Source: Anaerolineaceae bacterium
GTDB lineage: Bacteria; Chloroflexota; Anaerolineae; Anaerolineales; Anaerolineaceae
Length of the DNA: 64,000 nt
Assembly (NCBI GenBank): GCA_002702705.1
Contig: PABH01000036.1
Span: 1 to 64,000, forward strand
Reading direction: 5' to 3'
The translations under genes and the position numbers were made by a program. Shown one piece after another: positions 43,831-53,047 of the stretch; the stretch's first letter is position 1; every line of letters begins with the position of its first letter. The notes under the pieces were generated by a model. It was not told the DNA's origin. It did no database searches and was given only the letters and a program-made list of their open reading frames with translations.

Positions 43831-44937
43831 ATGGAAAAACGGGGATATTGGGTAGGTTTTAATTTAGTAAGGGGGATTGGCGCTGTACGAATGCAGCAGC
43901 TGATTGATTATTTTGGTGATGTAGAACGTGCATGGTTTGGATCCTTCCAGGCATATCGACAGGCAGGATTAAGCGAGAAGCTGTCGGAACGAATTATAGA
44001 AATCCGCAACCAATTTAATTTGGATAAGTATATTGATACCCTGGCAAGGCAAAACATAAAAATTCTCATTAAGGATGATCCAGACTATCCACGTTATTTA
44101 AGGGAGATTCAACAACCACCACCTGTTATTTACGTTCGGGGGAATTTTGTTGTTGAGGATGATTGGGCAGTCGCTATCGTAGGAACACGCCGTGTGACCC
44201 ATTACGGACAACAAATAGCCGAACAGTTTGCAAAAACTCTTGCAGAACACCATATAACAGTGGTTTCCGGTTTGGCACGAGGTGTCGATGGCATAGCTCA
44301 TCAAGCAGCTATCAATGCTGGGGGAAGGTCTATCGCAGTATTGGGAAGTGGAGTTGATAAAATTTATCCCCCCGAACATAAATTGCTTGCCCAAAAAATG
44401 ATGGATCATGGTGCGATTATTAGTGATTATCCTCCCGGAACACCGCCAGAAAGTTCAAACTTTCCACCAAGGAATCGGATCATTTCTGGCTTATCCCGAG
44501 CGGTGATTGTAATTGAAGCAGGGATTAAAAGTGGTGCATTAATCACCGCTGATTTTGCTGTTGACCAAGGGCGAGAAGTGTATGCAGTTCCAGGAAATAT
44601 TAATTCAATTCAGAGTAAAGGTACGAATCAGCTTATTCAAAATGGAGCTAGACCTTTAACAGACATTCGTGATTTGTTAACAGATCTTCAAGTTGAATTG
44701 ATTCATGAACATCAGGAATTTCGAAAACAATCTCCATCAGGAAAGACTGAGTCTGTGTTATATTCTGTATTAAACGATCAGCCAATTCATGTTGATGAAA
44801 TCATACAAAAAGCCGCGTTGAGCGTATCAGAAGTTACAGCTCAATTGACGGTTATGGAACTAAAGGGTATGGTAAGACATGTTGGTGGAATGAAATATAT
44901 CAAAATAAGCGAAGCTGGAGAGGATTATCAGACATGA
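43831..44937 (+). CDS. dprA: DNA processing protein DprA
   Basis: Loads RecA on incoming single-stranded DNA in transformation. The 368-aa protein has an N-terminal HhH/SAM-like region (about 1-65), a Rossmann-fold DprA domain (about 70-285) with VGTRRVTHYG, SGLARGVDGIAHQAAI, GSGVDKIYPPEH, SNFPPRNRIISGLS and ALITADFAVDQGREVYAVPG, and a C-terminal winged-helix domain (about 305-365). It follows rimM by 12 bp and its stop overlaps the manC start. No other competence genes are in the window. Confidence 0.96.
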   Translation: MEKRGYWVGFNLVRGIGAVRMQQLIDYFGDVERAWFGSFQAYRQAGLSEKLSERIIEIRNQFNLDKYIDTLARQNIKILIKDDPDYPRYLREIQQPPPVIYVRGNFVVEDDWAVAIVGTRRVTHYGQQIAEQFAKTLAEHHITVVSGLARGVDGIAHQAAINAGGRSIAVLGSGVDKIYPPEHKLLAQKMMDHGAIISDYPPGTPPESSNFPPRNRIISGLSRAVIVIEAGIKSGALITADFAVDQGREVYAVPGNINSIQSKGTNQLIQNGARPLTDIRDLLTDLQVELIHEHQEFRKQSPSGKTESVLYSVLNDQPIHVDEIIQKAALSVSEVTAQLTVMELKGMVRHVGGMKYIKISEAGEDYQT

Positions 44938-46031
44938 GTGCTTTTGAAAATTATTATGCAGTGATCATGGCTGGCGGTGGTGGAACCCGCCTGTGGCCTT
45001 TATCTCGAAAAGAAACCCCAAAACAAATGGTGAATTTGGATGGAAAAGAAACATTATTTCAAATGGCGGTTAATCGGTTAAATGGTTTGTTTGATCCTTC
45101 ACGGATCCTGGTTGTAACCGTAGCCGAACAAGCAAAACAATTACAAAAGCAGACTCCTGAAATTCCGACAGAAAATTATTTGTTAGAACCATTTCCAAAA
45201 GGAACTGCATCTGTAGTAGGTTTTGCGGCAGCTTACCTAAAAAATATTAATCCAAATGCAACTATGGCAGTCTTAACAGCAGATCACTTTATTCAAAATG
45301 TGCCGGAATTTCAAAATTTGTTAAAAAACGCATATTATGCCGCCCAAAACAAAGCATTGGTAACTTTGGGAATTGAACCAACCTATCCGGCAACCGGTTT
45401 TGGTTATATTCAAAGGGGAGGATTAATTGAAACTGAGGGCTCAGCTTTGTGTTATCAGGTAGTAAGGTTTAAAGAGAAACCCTTGGACGAACTAGCCAAA
45501 GAATTTATAAACCGAGGTGATCATGATTGGAATTCGGGTATGTTCATTTGGCGGGTTGACCAGATTTTGGATGAATTTGAACGGCAGATGCCAGCTCTAT
45601 TTGAAATCATTAAAACCATCCAATCTGCTTTTGGAAAAAACAATGAACAGGAAATCATTCGTGAAAATTGGTCAAAAATCAAAGCAACTACGATTGATTA
45701 CGGTATTATGGAGAACGCAGCCAATGTGGTAGTATTACCAGCTGCCCGTCTTGGATGGAATGATGTCGGGAGTTGGGATTCACTATTTGATGTAATTCCC
45801 AATGATGAAAAAGGAAATGTTGCGCTTGGGATTAACCATATTTGTTTCGATACTGAAAAAACTTTGGTATACTCGCAGACGGCTAATCGCATCGTTGTTA
45901 CGATTGGTTTAAGAAATACGATTGTAGTGGAAGCTGGTAATGCAATTTTGGTCTGTGACCGTGCTGAAGCTCAAAATGTTAAGAATGTAGTAAAATTTTT
46001 GACCGAAAACGGGTATGAAGATTATTTATAG
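44934..46031 (+). CDS. manC: Mannose-1-phosphate guanylyltransferase
   Basis: Makes GDP-mannose for surface glycans from mannose-1-phosphate and GTP. The 365-aa single-domain nucleotidyltransferase starts with VIMAGGGGTRLWPLSRKETPKQM, has the GYIQRG and RFKEKPLDEL motifs and WNSGMFIWR, and ends in an N-terminal-lobe-type LbH remnant. It lacks the C-terminal isomerase domain of long bifunctional forms, so it is the short type. ATGA overlap with dprA and a shared RBS region with topA indicate one transcript. Its product could feed the glycosyltransferases at 58.7-64 kb. Confidence 0.9.
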   Translation: MSAFENYYAVIMAGGGGTRLWPLSRKETPKQMVNLDGKETLFQMAVNRLNGLFDPSRILVVTVAEQAKQLQKQTPEIPTENYLLEPFPKGTASVVGFAAAYLKNINPNATMAVLTADHFIQNVPEFQNLLKNAYYAAQNKALVTLGIEPTYPATGFGYIQRGGLIETEGSALCYQVVRFKEKPLDELAKEFINRGDHDWNSGMFIWRVDQILDEFERQMPALFEIIKTIQSAFGKNNEQEIIRENWSKIKATTIDYGIMENAANVVVLPAARLGWNDVGSWDSLFDVIPNDEKGNVALGINHICFDTEKTLVYSQTANRIVVTIGLRNTIVVEAGNAILVCDRAEAQNVKNVVKFLTENGYEDYL

Positions 46032-46042
46032 GAGGTCGTTTT

Positions 46043-48367
46043 TTGGAAGCCTATTGTGTAAAGTGTAAAACGAAAAGAGAAATGAAGGAGCCAATTGCGG
46101 CTTATAATAAAATTGGAGCCCCTGTAACCAAAGGAGTATGCCCGGTTTGCGGAACGAAATTGTTTCGTACAGGTCGAACAGAAGCTCATGAGCATTTAGC
46201 CCCCCCACCTAAGGTAAAACGTGAGCCGAAGCGTGAAGGAAAATTGGTTATCGTTGAATCACCCGCAAAAGCTAAAACGGTACAACGATACTTAGGTAAA
46301 GAATATACGGTGCGTGCTTCAGTTGGTCACGTGCGTGATTTGTTACGTTCCGAATTATCGGTAGATGTTGAGAATGGGTTTACTCCAAAATATAGGGTTC
46401 CAAATGAAAAACGCCCAGTGGTTAAGGAATTAAAGAAGCTGGCAAAAACTGCGGAAGAAATATATTTAGCAACTGACCCTGATCGCGAAGGGGAAGCAAT
46501 TGCTTGGCATTTAACAGAAGCCGTAGATATTGATGAAAACCGCTCAAAACGGGTTGTTTTTCATGAAATAACAAAACCAGCCATTGAAGAAGCTTTTGGT
46601 CATCCACGGCATATCAATATGCAAATGGTGAATGCACAACAAGCGCGGAGAATTTTGGATCGTTTGGTTGGGTACAGCATCAGTCCTTTATTATGGCAAA
46701 AAGTCCGCAGCCGTTTATCAGCTGGGAGGGTTCAATCGGTTGCCTTGCGGATGATTGTGGAACGGGAACGTGAAATTGAAGATTTTATCCCGACTGAATA
46801 TTGGACAATCGATGGTGAGTTTAAACCAGCAGATTCTAAACGAAGTTTTGTTACCAAATTGGCGAAAATCAACGGCGAAGATCCCGTTTTGGATAGTGAG
46901 TCGACGGTAAATTATTACCTGGAAGATTTGGAAACCGCTGCATACCTGTGCGATAAAATCAAAAAAAGCGAACGAAAACGAAAAGCTTTGGCTCCTTTTA
47001 TAACAAGTACAATGCAGCAAGAAGCTTCCAGAAAATTGAATTTTACTGCCAGACGTACCATGGCATTAGCACAGCAATTATATGAAGGGCTTGATTTAGG
47101 TGTAGATGGCGTTACTGGATTAATTACATATATGCGTACGGATTCTACAAATATTTCTGAAACCGCTCAAAATGAAACAAAAAAATATTTGCTGGAAAAA
47201 TACGGGAAAGAATATTTACCGGATGTGCCCCCGCAACATAAAACCAGGGCTGTCAAAGCGCAAGAAGCTCACGAAGCAATCCGTCCCACTTCTGTTTTTA
47301 GAACACCAGAATCCCTCAAAGGGAGGCTGAAATCCGATCAATTTAAGTTATATCAATTAATTTGGAAGCGTTTTGTAGCTTCACAGATGGCAGCTGCTAT
47401 ATTTGACACAATTTCTGTTGAAATAACGGGTGAAGGAAAAAAACAAAAGCATAATTATCTTTTCCGAGCGTCTGGATCTACATTAAAATTCCCCGGTTTT
47501 TTGGTCGTTTATGAAGAAGCAAAAGATGAAGATGATATTAACGGTAATGGAAATTCGATTCAATTTCCAAGTAATTTATCAGAGGGCCAAAAACAAAATT
47601 TGATTCATTTATCACCAGAACAGCATTTTACACAACCCCCACCACGATATACGGAAGCTTCATTGGTGCAAATTTTGGAAGAAAACAGTATTGGACGTCC
47701 ATCCACTTATGCTCCAATTCTCTCAACAATTCAGGAACGTGGGTATGTAGAACGCGAAAAGAAAAGATTATATCCAACAGAAACCGGTACTATTGTGAAT
47801 GACTTATTGATTGATTATTTTAATGAAATTATCAATTCAAGTTTCACTGCCAATATGGAAGAAGAATTGGATCAGGTAGCGTTAGGTGAAAAAGATTGGG
47901 ATGATGTGATCCGTGATTTTTATGCCGATTTTTCCCCGAAATTGGAACGGGCTAAAAGTGAAATGCCCGAGACTAAAACTGAACTAGAAAAAATTGGTCG
48001 AGAGTGTCCAAAATGTGGACATGATCTTGTTATTCGTTTTGGACGGTTTGGTAAATTTATTAGTTGTAATAATTTTCCAACTTGCCGATATACTGAACCG
48101 TTGTTAGAAAAGCTAGATGTAAAATGTCCGGATTGTGTGGACGGAGAAATTGTTAAACGGCGAACAAAAAAAGGAAGAATTTTTTACGGATGCTCCAATT
48201 ATCCTGAATGTGAGTTTACTTCATGGAAGATGCCAGTGTCTGTTCCATGCCCAAATTGTGGTGGAACACTTGTCATTTCCAACAAGCGCGAGTTAAATTG
48301 CCTGAAATGTAGTAAAAGTTTTTTGCAAGAAAACTTAATAAAAACTGAAAACGAAGAATTGGCATAG
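46043..48367 (+). CDS. topA: DNA topoisomerase I with N-terminal zinc ribbon
   Basis: Relaxes negative supercoils (type IA). A DUF5679-like zinc ribbon occupies residues 1-45 with Cys5, Cys8, Cys33 and Cys36, ahead of the TOPRIM domain (about 67-180; VIVESPAKAKT, ATDPDREGEAIAWH). The active-site Tyr363 is in ITYMRTDSTN. Three C-terminal zinc-finger regions follow from about 655 (CPKCG, CPDC, CPNCGG). The start is TTG 46043 with perfect GGAGGT (46031-46036) overlapping the manC stop, so the ribbon is truly part of the protein. Length 774 aa. The extra N-terminal ribbon is absent from most bacterial TopA. Confidence 0.96.
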   Translation: MEAYCVKCKTKREMKEPIAAYNKIGAPVTKGVCPVCGTKLFRTGRTEAHEHLAPPPKVKREPKREGKLVIVESPAKAKTVQRYLGKEYTVRASVGHVRDLLRSELSVDVENGFTPKYRVPNEKRPVVKELKKLAKTAEEIYLATDPDREGEAIAWHLTEAVDIDENRSKRVVFHEITKPAIEEAFGHPRHINMQMVNAQQARRILDRLVGYSISPLLWQKVRSRLSAGRVQSVALRMIVEREREIEDFIPTEYWTIDGEFKPADSKRSFVTKLAKINGEDPVLDSESTVNYYLEDLETAAYLCDKIKKSERKRKALAPFITSTMQQEASRKLNFTARRTMALAQQLYEGLDLGVDGVTGLITYMRTDSTNISETAQNETKKYLLEKYGKEYLPDVPPQHKTRAVKAQEAHEAIRPTSVFRTPESLKGRLKSDQFKLYQLIWKRFVASQMAAAIFDTISVEITGEGKKQKHNYLFRASGSTLKFPGFLVVYEEAKDEDDINGNGNSIQFPSNLSEGQKQNLIHLSPEQHFTQPPPRYTEASLVQILEENSIGRPSTYAPILSTIQERGYVEREKKRLYPTETGTIVNDLLIDYFNEIINSSFTANMEEELDQVALGEKDWDDVIRDFYADFSPKLERAKSEMPETKTELEKIGRECPKCGHDLVIRFGRFGKFISCNNFPTCRYTEPLLEKLDVKCPDCVDGEIVKRRTKKGRIFYGCSNYPECEFTSWKMPVSVPCPNCGGTLVISNKRELNCLKCSKSFLQENLIKTENEELA

Positions 48368-48407
48368 TTTTTGCAACACTGTAAATGTAAAACTTTCACG
48401 ATTTTAG

Positions 48408-48436
48408 TTGCACCAAAGGGCGCTTTGCTCTAAAAT
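48408..48436 (+). promoter_or_regulatory. Promoter of the two-TM protein gene
   Basis: TTGCAC (48408-48413), 17 bp, TAAAAT (48431-48436), 47 bp before ATG 48484. The spacer contains a small AAAGGGCGCTTT palindrome-like stretch. Confidence 0.6.
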
Positions 48437-48483
48437 TAAAACAGATGTTGTAAGAAATAAGAATTTCCGCTAGGAGCTGAACA

Positions 48484-49509
48484 ATGGAAAAAATCCAAGA
48501 ATTAATTAAGAACCCCAAAATTGCTGCTGCAATCGGATTTGTACTTGGGATCATCATTGGTTTATTTGTTTTAGGGTATTGGTTATTCCCTGTACAATGG
48601 ACAGATGCTGCACCTGAAAAATTACACCCCGATTATCAGGAAGTATATTTTTGTATGACAGCTCAGTCATATTTCAAAACCGGTGATGCAGCAACCGCAA
48701 AACGGAATTTGGAATATCTCGGGCCTGTAAGTGAAGAAAAATTACAAAATTTTTCTGCCGGAGATTGTGGGCTTGATTTGGGTGAAGTGGAACAGTTTAA
48801 GGCTGCTGTGAGCGGGGTTTCGGCTCCCAGCCAGGTGCCAGCTGGTGAAGAACCAGCAGCGACCGACCCTGAAAAATCCACTAAGTTGAACCCGGTTATG
48901 TTAATTGTAGTGTTGTGTCTTGTGACCTTAATTATTGGTGCAGCTCTCGCTTATATTTTCTTCTTCCGTAATCGGAAAGGGTCTGGATCTGGCGGAGGCC
49001 AACCTTCACCTGCTTTTCAGGCTCAAATGATGAATCAAGAAGCGCTCCAAACAGATTTTGCAGCAGAAGGCCAGGAACCTCCCATTGTTCAATTTATGAG
49101 CACCTATGTTTCGGGTGATGATTTGTATGATGATTCATTCAGCATCGATTCGCCAAGTGGTGAATTTTTAGGAGAATGTGGGATTGGAATCTCGGAAACA
49201 ATTGGAGTGGGTGAACCGAAAAAAGTAACCGCGTTTGAAGTATGGCTGTTTGATAAAAATGATATTCAGACGGTTACAAAAGTCTTGATGAGCCAGCATG
49301 CTTTTGAAGATAGTGAAGTTGCACAACGTTTGGCATCAAAGGGTGAACCTGTTTTATTAGAACCGGGCAGCCGTGTGATTTTAGAAACGGCTACTTTACA
49401 ATTAGAAGCGCGCGTTGTGGATATGGAATACGGTCAGGGTGCATTACCTGAGGGAAGTTTCTTTGACCGTCTGACCTTGGAATTAGCAATTTGGCCAAAA
49501 TCTGCCTAG
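48484..49509 (+). CDS. Two-transmembrane protein of unknown function
   Basis: A 341-aa protein I cannot assign to a family. Helix 1 is at about 13-36 and helix 2 at about 138-162. The loop between (about 37-137) is external if the N-terminus is inside, contains a TPR-like helix (YFCMTAQSYFKTGDAATAKRNLEYL) and ends in a Ser/Pro/Ala linker. The cytoplasmic C-terminal domain (about 165-341) is beta-rich with acidic patches (SGDDLYDDSFSIDSP) and no obvious catalytic motif. It has its own promoter after topA and a terminator that also serves greA. Confidence 0.8.
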   Translation: MEKIQELIKNPKIAAAIGFVLGIIIGLFVLGYWLFPVQWTDAAPEKLHPDYQEVYFCMTAQSYFKTGDAATAKRNLEYLGPVSEEKLQNFSAGDCGLDLGEVEQFKAAVSGVSAPSQVPAGEEPAATDPEKSTKLNPVMLIVVLCLVTLIIGAALAYIFFFRNRKGSGSGGGQPSPAFQAQMMNQEALQTDFAAEGQEPPIVQFMSTYVSGDDLYDDSFSIDSPSGEFLGECGIGISETIGVGEPKKVTAFEVWLFDKNDIQTVTKVLMSQHAFEDSEVAQRLASKGEPVLLEPGSRVILETATLQLEARVVDMEYGQGALPEGSFFDRLTLELAIWPKSA

Positions 49510-49530
49510 CATAATAATATAATTAAAATA

Positions 49531-49567
49531 AAAACAGCGGGATTTTGAAATTCCCGCTGTTTTTTTT
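49531..49567. terminator. Bidirectional terminator, unknown gene / greA
   Basis: An 11-bp stem AAACAGCGGGA/TCCCGCTGTTT with T-runs on the 3' side of both strands, between convergent genes. Confidence 0.88.
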
Positions 49568-49575
49568 ACTTAAAA

Positions 49576-50043
49576 TTATTCAACTTTGATAATTTTAAGA
49601 TTAATCTTACCATTGGGTGTATCCACCACAACTTTGTCACCCACTTTATGCCCAATCAGCGCTTTCCCAATCGGAGACGCATAGGAGATTCTCCCATTTA
49701 CGGGGTCAGCTTCTTTAGGACCTACAAGAAAATAAGTTTCTTCTGGAAAAGTAGATTCTTGAACAGTTACCGTGGAACCAATATCCACCTTATCCGATGG
49801 TTTGCTTTTTTCTTCAATGATAACAACATTGTGTAAAATCTGTTCCAACTCTTGAATACGGCCTTCCAAAAAGCCCTGTTCTTCTTTGGCTTGAATATAA
49901 TCGGCATTTTCAGAAAGATCACCCATTTCAATCGCCGCACGGAGTCGTTTGGATAATTCTTCTCTGCCAGTGGTTTTTAATTCGTTTAATTCTTTTTTTA
50001 TTTTTTCAAGACCTTCAGCGGTCAAATACGATGTTTCGGCCAT
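49576..50043 (-). CDS. greA: Transcription elongation factor GreA
   Basis: Rescues backtracked RNA polymerase by stimulating transcript cleavage. The 155-aa protein has the N-terminal coiled coil (about 1-75) with the acidic tip region GDLSENADYIQAKEEQGFLEGRI, and the C-terminal FKBP-like domain with SPIGKALIGHKVGDKV. ATG 50043 is preceded by AGGAAA, and there is a strong promoter upstream. Confidence 0.97.
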   Translation of the reverse strand: MAETSYLTAEGLEKIKKELNELKTTGREELSKRLRAAIEMGDLSENADYIQAKEEQGFLEGRIQELEQILHNVVIIEEKSKPSDKVDIGSTVTVQESTFPEETYFLVGPKEADPVNGRISYASPIGKALIGHKVGDKVVVDTPNGKINLKIIKVE

Positions 50044-50090
50044 TTTCCTACACCATCCATTAATGAATTTTTATTAAGTTCAGAACAGAA

Positions 50091-50119
50091 ATTGTATCAC
50101 GGTAAGAACTTTGTATCAA
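50091..50119 (-). promoter_or_regulatory. Promoter of greA
   Basis: On the minus strand TTGATA (50114-50119), 17 bp, TACAAT (50091-50096), 47 bp before the greA ATG. Confidence 0.7.
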
Positions 50120-50136
50120 ACAATAATTGTTTTATC

Positions 50137-51291
50137 TCATGGTAATATTGTCGGATCAAAGAGTTTCTGGTATTCATCAATTGCATATCGATCCGTCATA
50201 CCAGCAATATAATCACAAATTGTCCGTTCTTTGCTTGTCGTTTCAAAGCGATTTTGGATATGTTGGGGCAAAATTGTGGGTTCTTCCATGTAGTTGTTAA
50301 ATAATTGGGTTAATACTCGTTCTGCTTTAACAGACATTCTTTGAACCCGATAATGACGGTACATGTTTTTATACAAAAAATCTTTGAGAGCTCTGTTTCT
50401 TTTTAACATTTCTTCATCAAATAAAACAATATTGAACGGTAATCGCTGTACATCCTCTACAGATCGAATTTTGTTCTCTCTAATATTTTTTTCCGTGTTT
50501 TGAAGAACTGAATTGATTTCCATCCCGATTAATCGCCTGATCATTGTATGACGAGTGAGATCATCTAATACACCGCCAGTAAATCCAACGTTTTCGCATA
50601 AAATCTCCCATAATTCGATTCCATCTAATAACTGTGGCGTAATTAATCTTGACCTCAACCCATCATCAAGATCGTGCGCGGTATAAGCAAGCTCATCAGC
50701 TACGTTAGCAATTTGTGCTTCAATATGACCTCTAAGTTCTGGGTTAAAGTCCTGTGCATCGGATATATCGTATTCGGATTCGTGTTTAACAATACCTTCC
50801 AATACTTCCCAAGAGAGATTTAAGCCGGGAAATTCAGGATAACGATGTTCCAATTTTGTTACTATCCGAAAGGATTGTTTGTTATGGTCAAACCCGGAAT
50901 AATCCTGCATCAGTTTATTTAAGGTGGATTCACCACTATGTCCAAAGGGTGGATGACCGAGATCGTGAGCCAAACAAATTGCTTCTACCAAATCCTCATT
51001 TGCTCCTAGAGCTCGTGCCAATGTTCTACCGATTTGTGCGACTTCCAAAGTATGCGTTAAGCGAGTTCGATAATGATCGCCTTCATAATTAATAAATACC
51101 TGAGTTTTATACTCCAATCGACGAAATGCCGAAGTGTGTAAAATGCGGTCACGGTCTCGCTGGAATCGAGAACGAAATTCCGGTTCGTCATCGGCAAACA
51201 AACGTCCTTTGGAATTCTTACTTCGAAAACCATAAGAGGCTAACGCCTTATCTTCAATTTCTTCAATCTTATTTAAAGTAAACAATGTCAT
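50137..51291 (-). CDS. dgt: dGTPase-like deoxynucleotide triphosphohydrolase (HD domain)
   Basis: Splits dNTPs into nucleoside and triphosphate. The 384-aa sequence has the family N-terminus (SRFQRDRDRILHTSAFRRLEYKTQVF), the HD metal site with TRLTHTLEVAQIGR and CLAHDLGHPPFGHSGE, and LAYTAHDLDDGL farther on. It corresponds to the shorter dGTPase type found in many bacteria, whose preferred dNTP varies. It starts 3 bp after the isopentenyl phosphate kinase gene, hence in an isoprenoid operon, which is functionally unexpected. Confidence 0.93.
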   Translation of the reverse strand: MTLFTLNKIEEIEDKALASYGFRSKNSKGRLFADDEPEFRSRFQRDRDRILHTSAFRRLEYKTQVFINYEGDHYRTRLTHTLEVAQIGRTLARALGANEDLVEAICLAHDLGHPPFGHSGESTLNKLMQDYSGFDHNKQSFRIVTKLEHRYPEFPGLNLSWEVLEGIVKHESEYDISDAQDFNPELRGHIEAQIANVADELAYTAHDLDDGLRSRLITPQLLDGIELWEILCENVGFTGGVLDDLTRHTMIRRLIGMEINSVLQNTEKNIRENKIRSVEDVQRLPFNIVLFDEEMLKRNRALKDFLYKNMYRHYRVQRMSVKAERVLTQLFNNYMEEPTILPQHIQNRFETTSKERTICDYIAGMTDRYAIDEYQKLFDPTILP

Positions 51292-51294
51292 TTT

Positions 51295-52095
51295 TCACTC
51301 CCTTAATAGTGTAGTTCCAACAGCTTCATTCCCTAGAATTTTTTTTATATTTCCCGGTTCTGAAGCAGAAAAAATATTTATTTTAAGATGGGGATGAGTT
51401 TTTATTAAATCCATCATTAATCGTACTTTTTCTATCATACCACCGGTAACATCCGGGCTGGCTGATTGTCCAATCTTTTGTTCGAGAGAGGAAAAATTTT
51501 CAACTGTGATTTTTTGGATTGGATTGTTGTTATTTGGAAAATCTGAATATATGGCAGGTTCGATTCCACTTAATAGTATTTGCTTAACGTTAAAATGTTT
51601 CGTCAAATAAAAAAATATATCTTCAGTGGATAAAATTGTGCCACCTCGGAAGTCATCAAAAATAACGTCACCATAAAGGATGGGGGTTATTCCTGCATTT
51701 AGTGCAGCAATGAGTGGTTCAAGATACGCATGAACAGCATGCCCATCGCTCGATTTAAAAATGCTGGATGGCGGAAAAGAAATACAATTGATATTGTTTT
51801 TTAAAAATGCTTCTAACACGATTGTGTTTAATAACCGAGCAGCAGCCCATACTTCAACAAATCCTTTCCAGTCATCAGAAGAATTGATTCCAGACCGGGT
51901 TTGGTATTTTTTTGCGACATTATGACCAAATGATCCTGATCCATGACCAAGGATAAAATCTATTTCTGGAAAATCCATTTTGATTTGTTTAAATTCTTTT
52001 GCAAGTTGGTTAAGAATTTCAGGCTTTGCAGTAAATGGTTTATTTTTATCGGTGATTAATGATCCGCCAAATTTGATGAGTATAACGTTTTTCAT
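51295..52095 (-). CDS. Isopentenyl phosphate kinase
   Basis: Phosphorylates isopentenyl phosphate to isopentenyl diphosphate, the last step of the alternative (archaeal-type) mevalonate pathway. The 266-aa amino-acid-kinase-fold protein has IKFGGSLITDK at the start, GHGSGSFGH with the candidate catalytic His58, the YGDVIFDD motif and DVTGGMIEKV, all IPK-specific compared with aspartate or UMP kinases. Its ATG overlaps the mevalonate kinase stop by 4 bp. IPK is typical of archaea and known in Chloroflexota such as Roseiflexus. Confidence 0.92.
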   Translation of the reverse strand: MKNVILIKFGGSLITDKNKPFTAKPEILNQLAKEFKQIKMDFPEIDFILGHGSGSFGHNVAKKYQTRSGINSSDDWKGFVEVWAAARLLNTIVLEAFLKNNINCISFPPSSIFKSSDGHAVHAYLEPLIAALNAGITPILYGDVIFDDFRGGTILSTEDIFFYLTKHFNVKQILLSGIEPAIYSDFPNNNNPIQKITVENFSSLEQKIGQSASPDVTGGMIEKVRLMMDLIKTHPHLKINIFSASEPGNIKKILGNEAVGTTLLRE

Positions 52096-53045
52096 AATGA
52101 AGTGCTTTCAATTTTTGTCAGATAAGTTTGAGTTGCTCCTGCTTGTTTAAGTGCTTGTTGAATCTCTTCAGAATGATCCGGATTAATTAATGCGATCATA
52201 TTTCCGCCCAATCCACCGCCACAGAGTTTTGCGCCAAATGCACCATTTGAACGTGCAGTATTAACAAGTAAATCCAATTTAGGGTGAGATACACCTATAC
52301 TTTGAAGACAAGCGTGATTTTCATTCATTAATAACCCTAACTTGATTTCATGACCAGTTTTTAATGAGTCCAGAGCTTGTTGGGTTATTGTTCCAATTTT
52401 TTCAAAAAGGGTTTCATACTTTGTTTTATCCTGTTCCCATCGTTTTCGAACACCTGAAACGGCTTCTTTTGTTTTTCCGTGAACACCACTGTTTGCAATC
52501 AGAATGGATACAGGTTTTCCAACTTCAAGAAATTGCACCTTTTTTTCTTTTTGAAATATCACCCCTTTTTCAAACCCTATGACGGTATTATCAATGCCGG
52601 AAGGTGTGCCATGATAAATGGTTTCAACTTGATAAGATAAATCAGTAATGGTTTGCGGAGGGAGAACTGCACCCAAAAACTGTGAAAATGCTTTAATTAA
52701 ACTAACAGCAATTGATGCACTCGATCCAAGACCGGAGGCGATTGGGATGGTTGATGTGATTTTTAGTGTGCAAGAAGGGTAACTAGTTATTCCGAGATGG
52801 TGGCAAACCACATCAAATGCAGTGAAGAAGGGATGTGTTTTTGGGAGAGAAGTTAGATTTTTATGTAAGCCAATATCAGGGGCGATGATTGTTATATCAT
52901 TTGATTTACCAAGTGGATTAGGATAAATGGTTATCGTTGTTTTTAATTGCGATACAGGAATGGCAATTGCAGGATATCCATAAACTACTGCATGTTCACC
53001 AAATAGTATTGTTTTTGCAGGTGATGTGATTTTTAATCCAGTCAT
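52092..53045 (-). CDS. mvk: Mevalonate kinase
   Basis: Phosphorylates mevalonate to 5-phosphomevalonate. A GHMP kinase of 317 aa with SPAKTILFGEHAVVYGYPAIA at the N-terminus, the ATP loop PIASGLGSSASIAVSLIKA (about 100-118), the catalytic Asp region GTPSGIDNTV and the C-terminal KLCGGGLGGNMIAL motif. It overlaps IPK downstream and follows the UbiA gene by 2 bp. With IPK it implies a route mevalonate to mevalonate-5-phosphate to isopentenyl phosphate to IPP, which also needs a mevalonate-phosphate decarboxylase encoded elsewhere. Confidence 0.94.
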   Translation of the reverse strand: MTGLKITSPAKTILFGEHAVVYGYPAIAIPVSQLKTTITIYPNPLGKSNDITIIAPDIGLHKNLTSLPKTHPFFTAFDVVCHHLGITSYPSCTLKITSTIPIASGLGSSASIAVSLIKAFSQFLGAVLPPQTITDLSYQVETIYHGTPSGIDNTVIGFEKGVIFQKEKKVQFLEVGKPVSILIANSGVHGKTKEAVSGVRKRWEQDKTKYETLFEKIGTITQQALDSLKTGHEIKLGLLMNENHACLQSIGVSHPKLDLLVNTARSNGAFGAKLCGGGLGGNMIALINPDHSEEIQQALKQAGATQTYLTKIESTSL

Positions 53046-53047
53046 AA

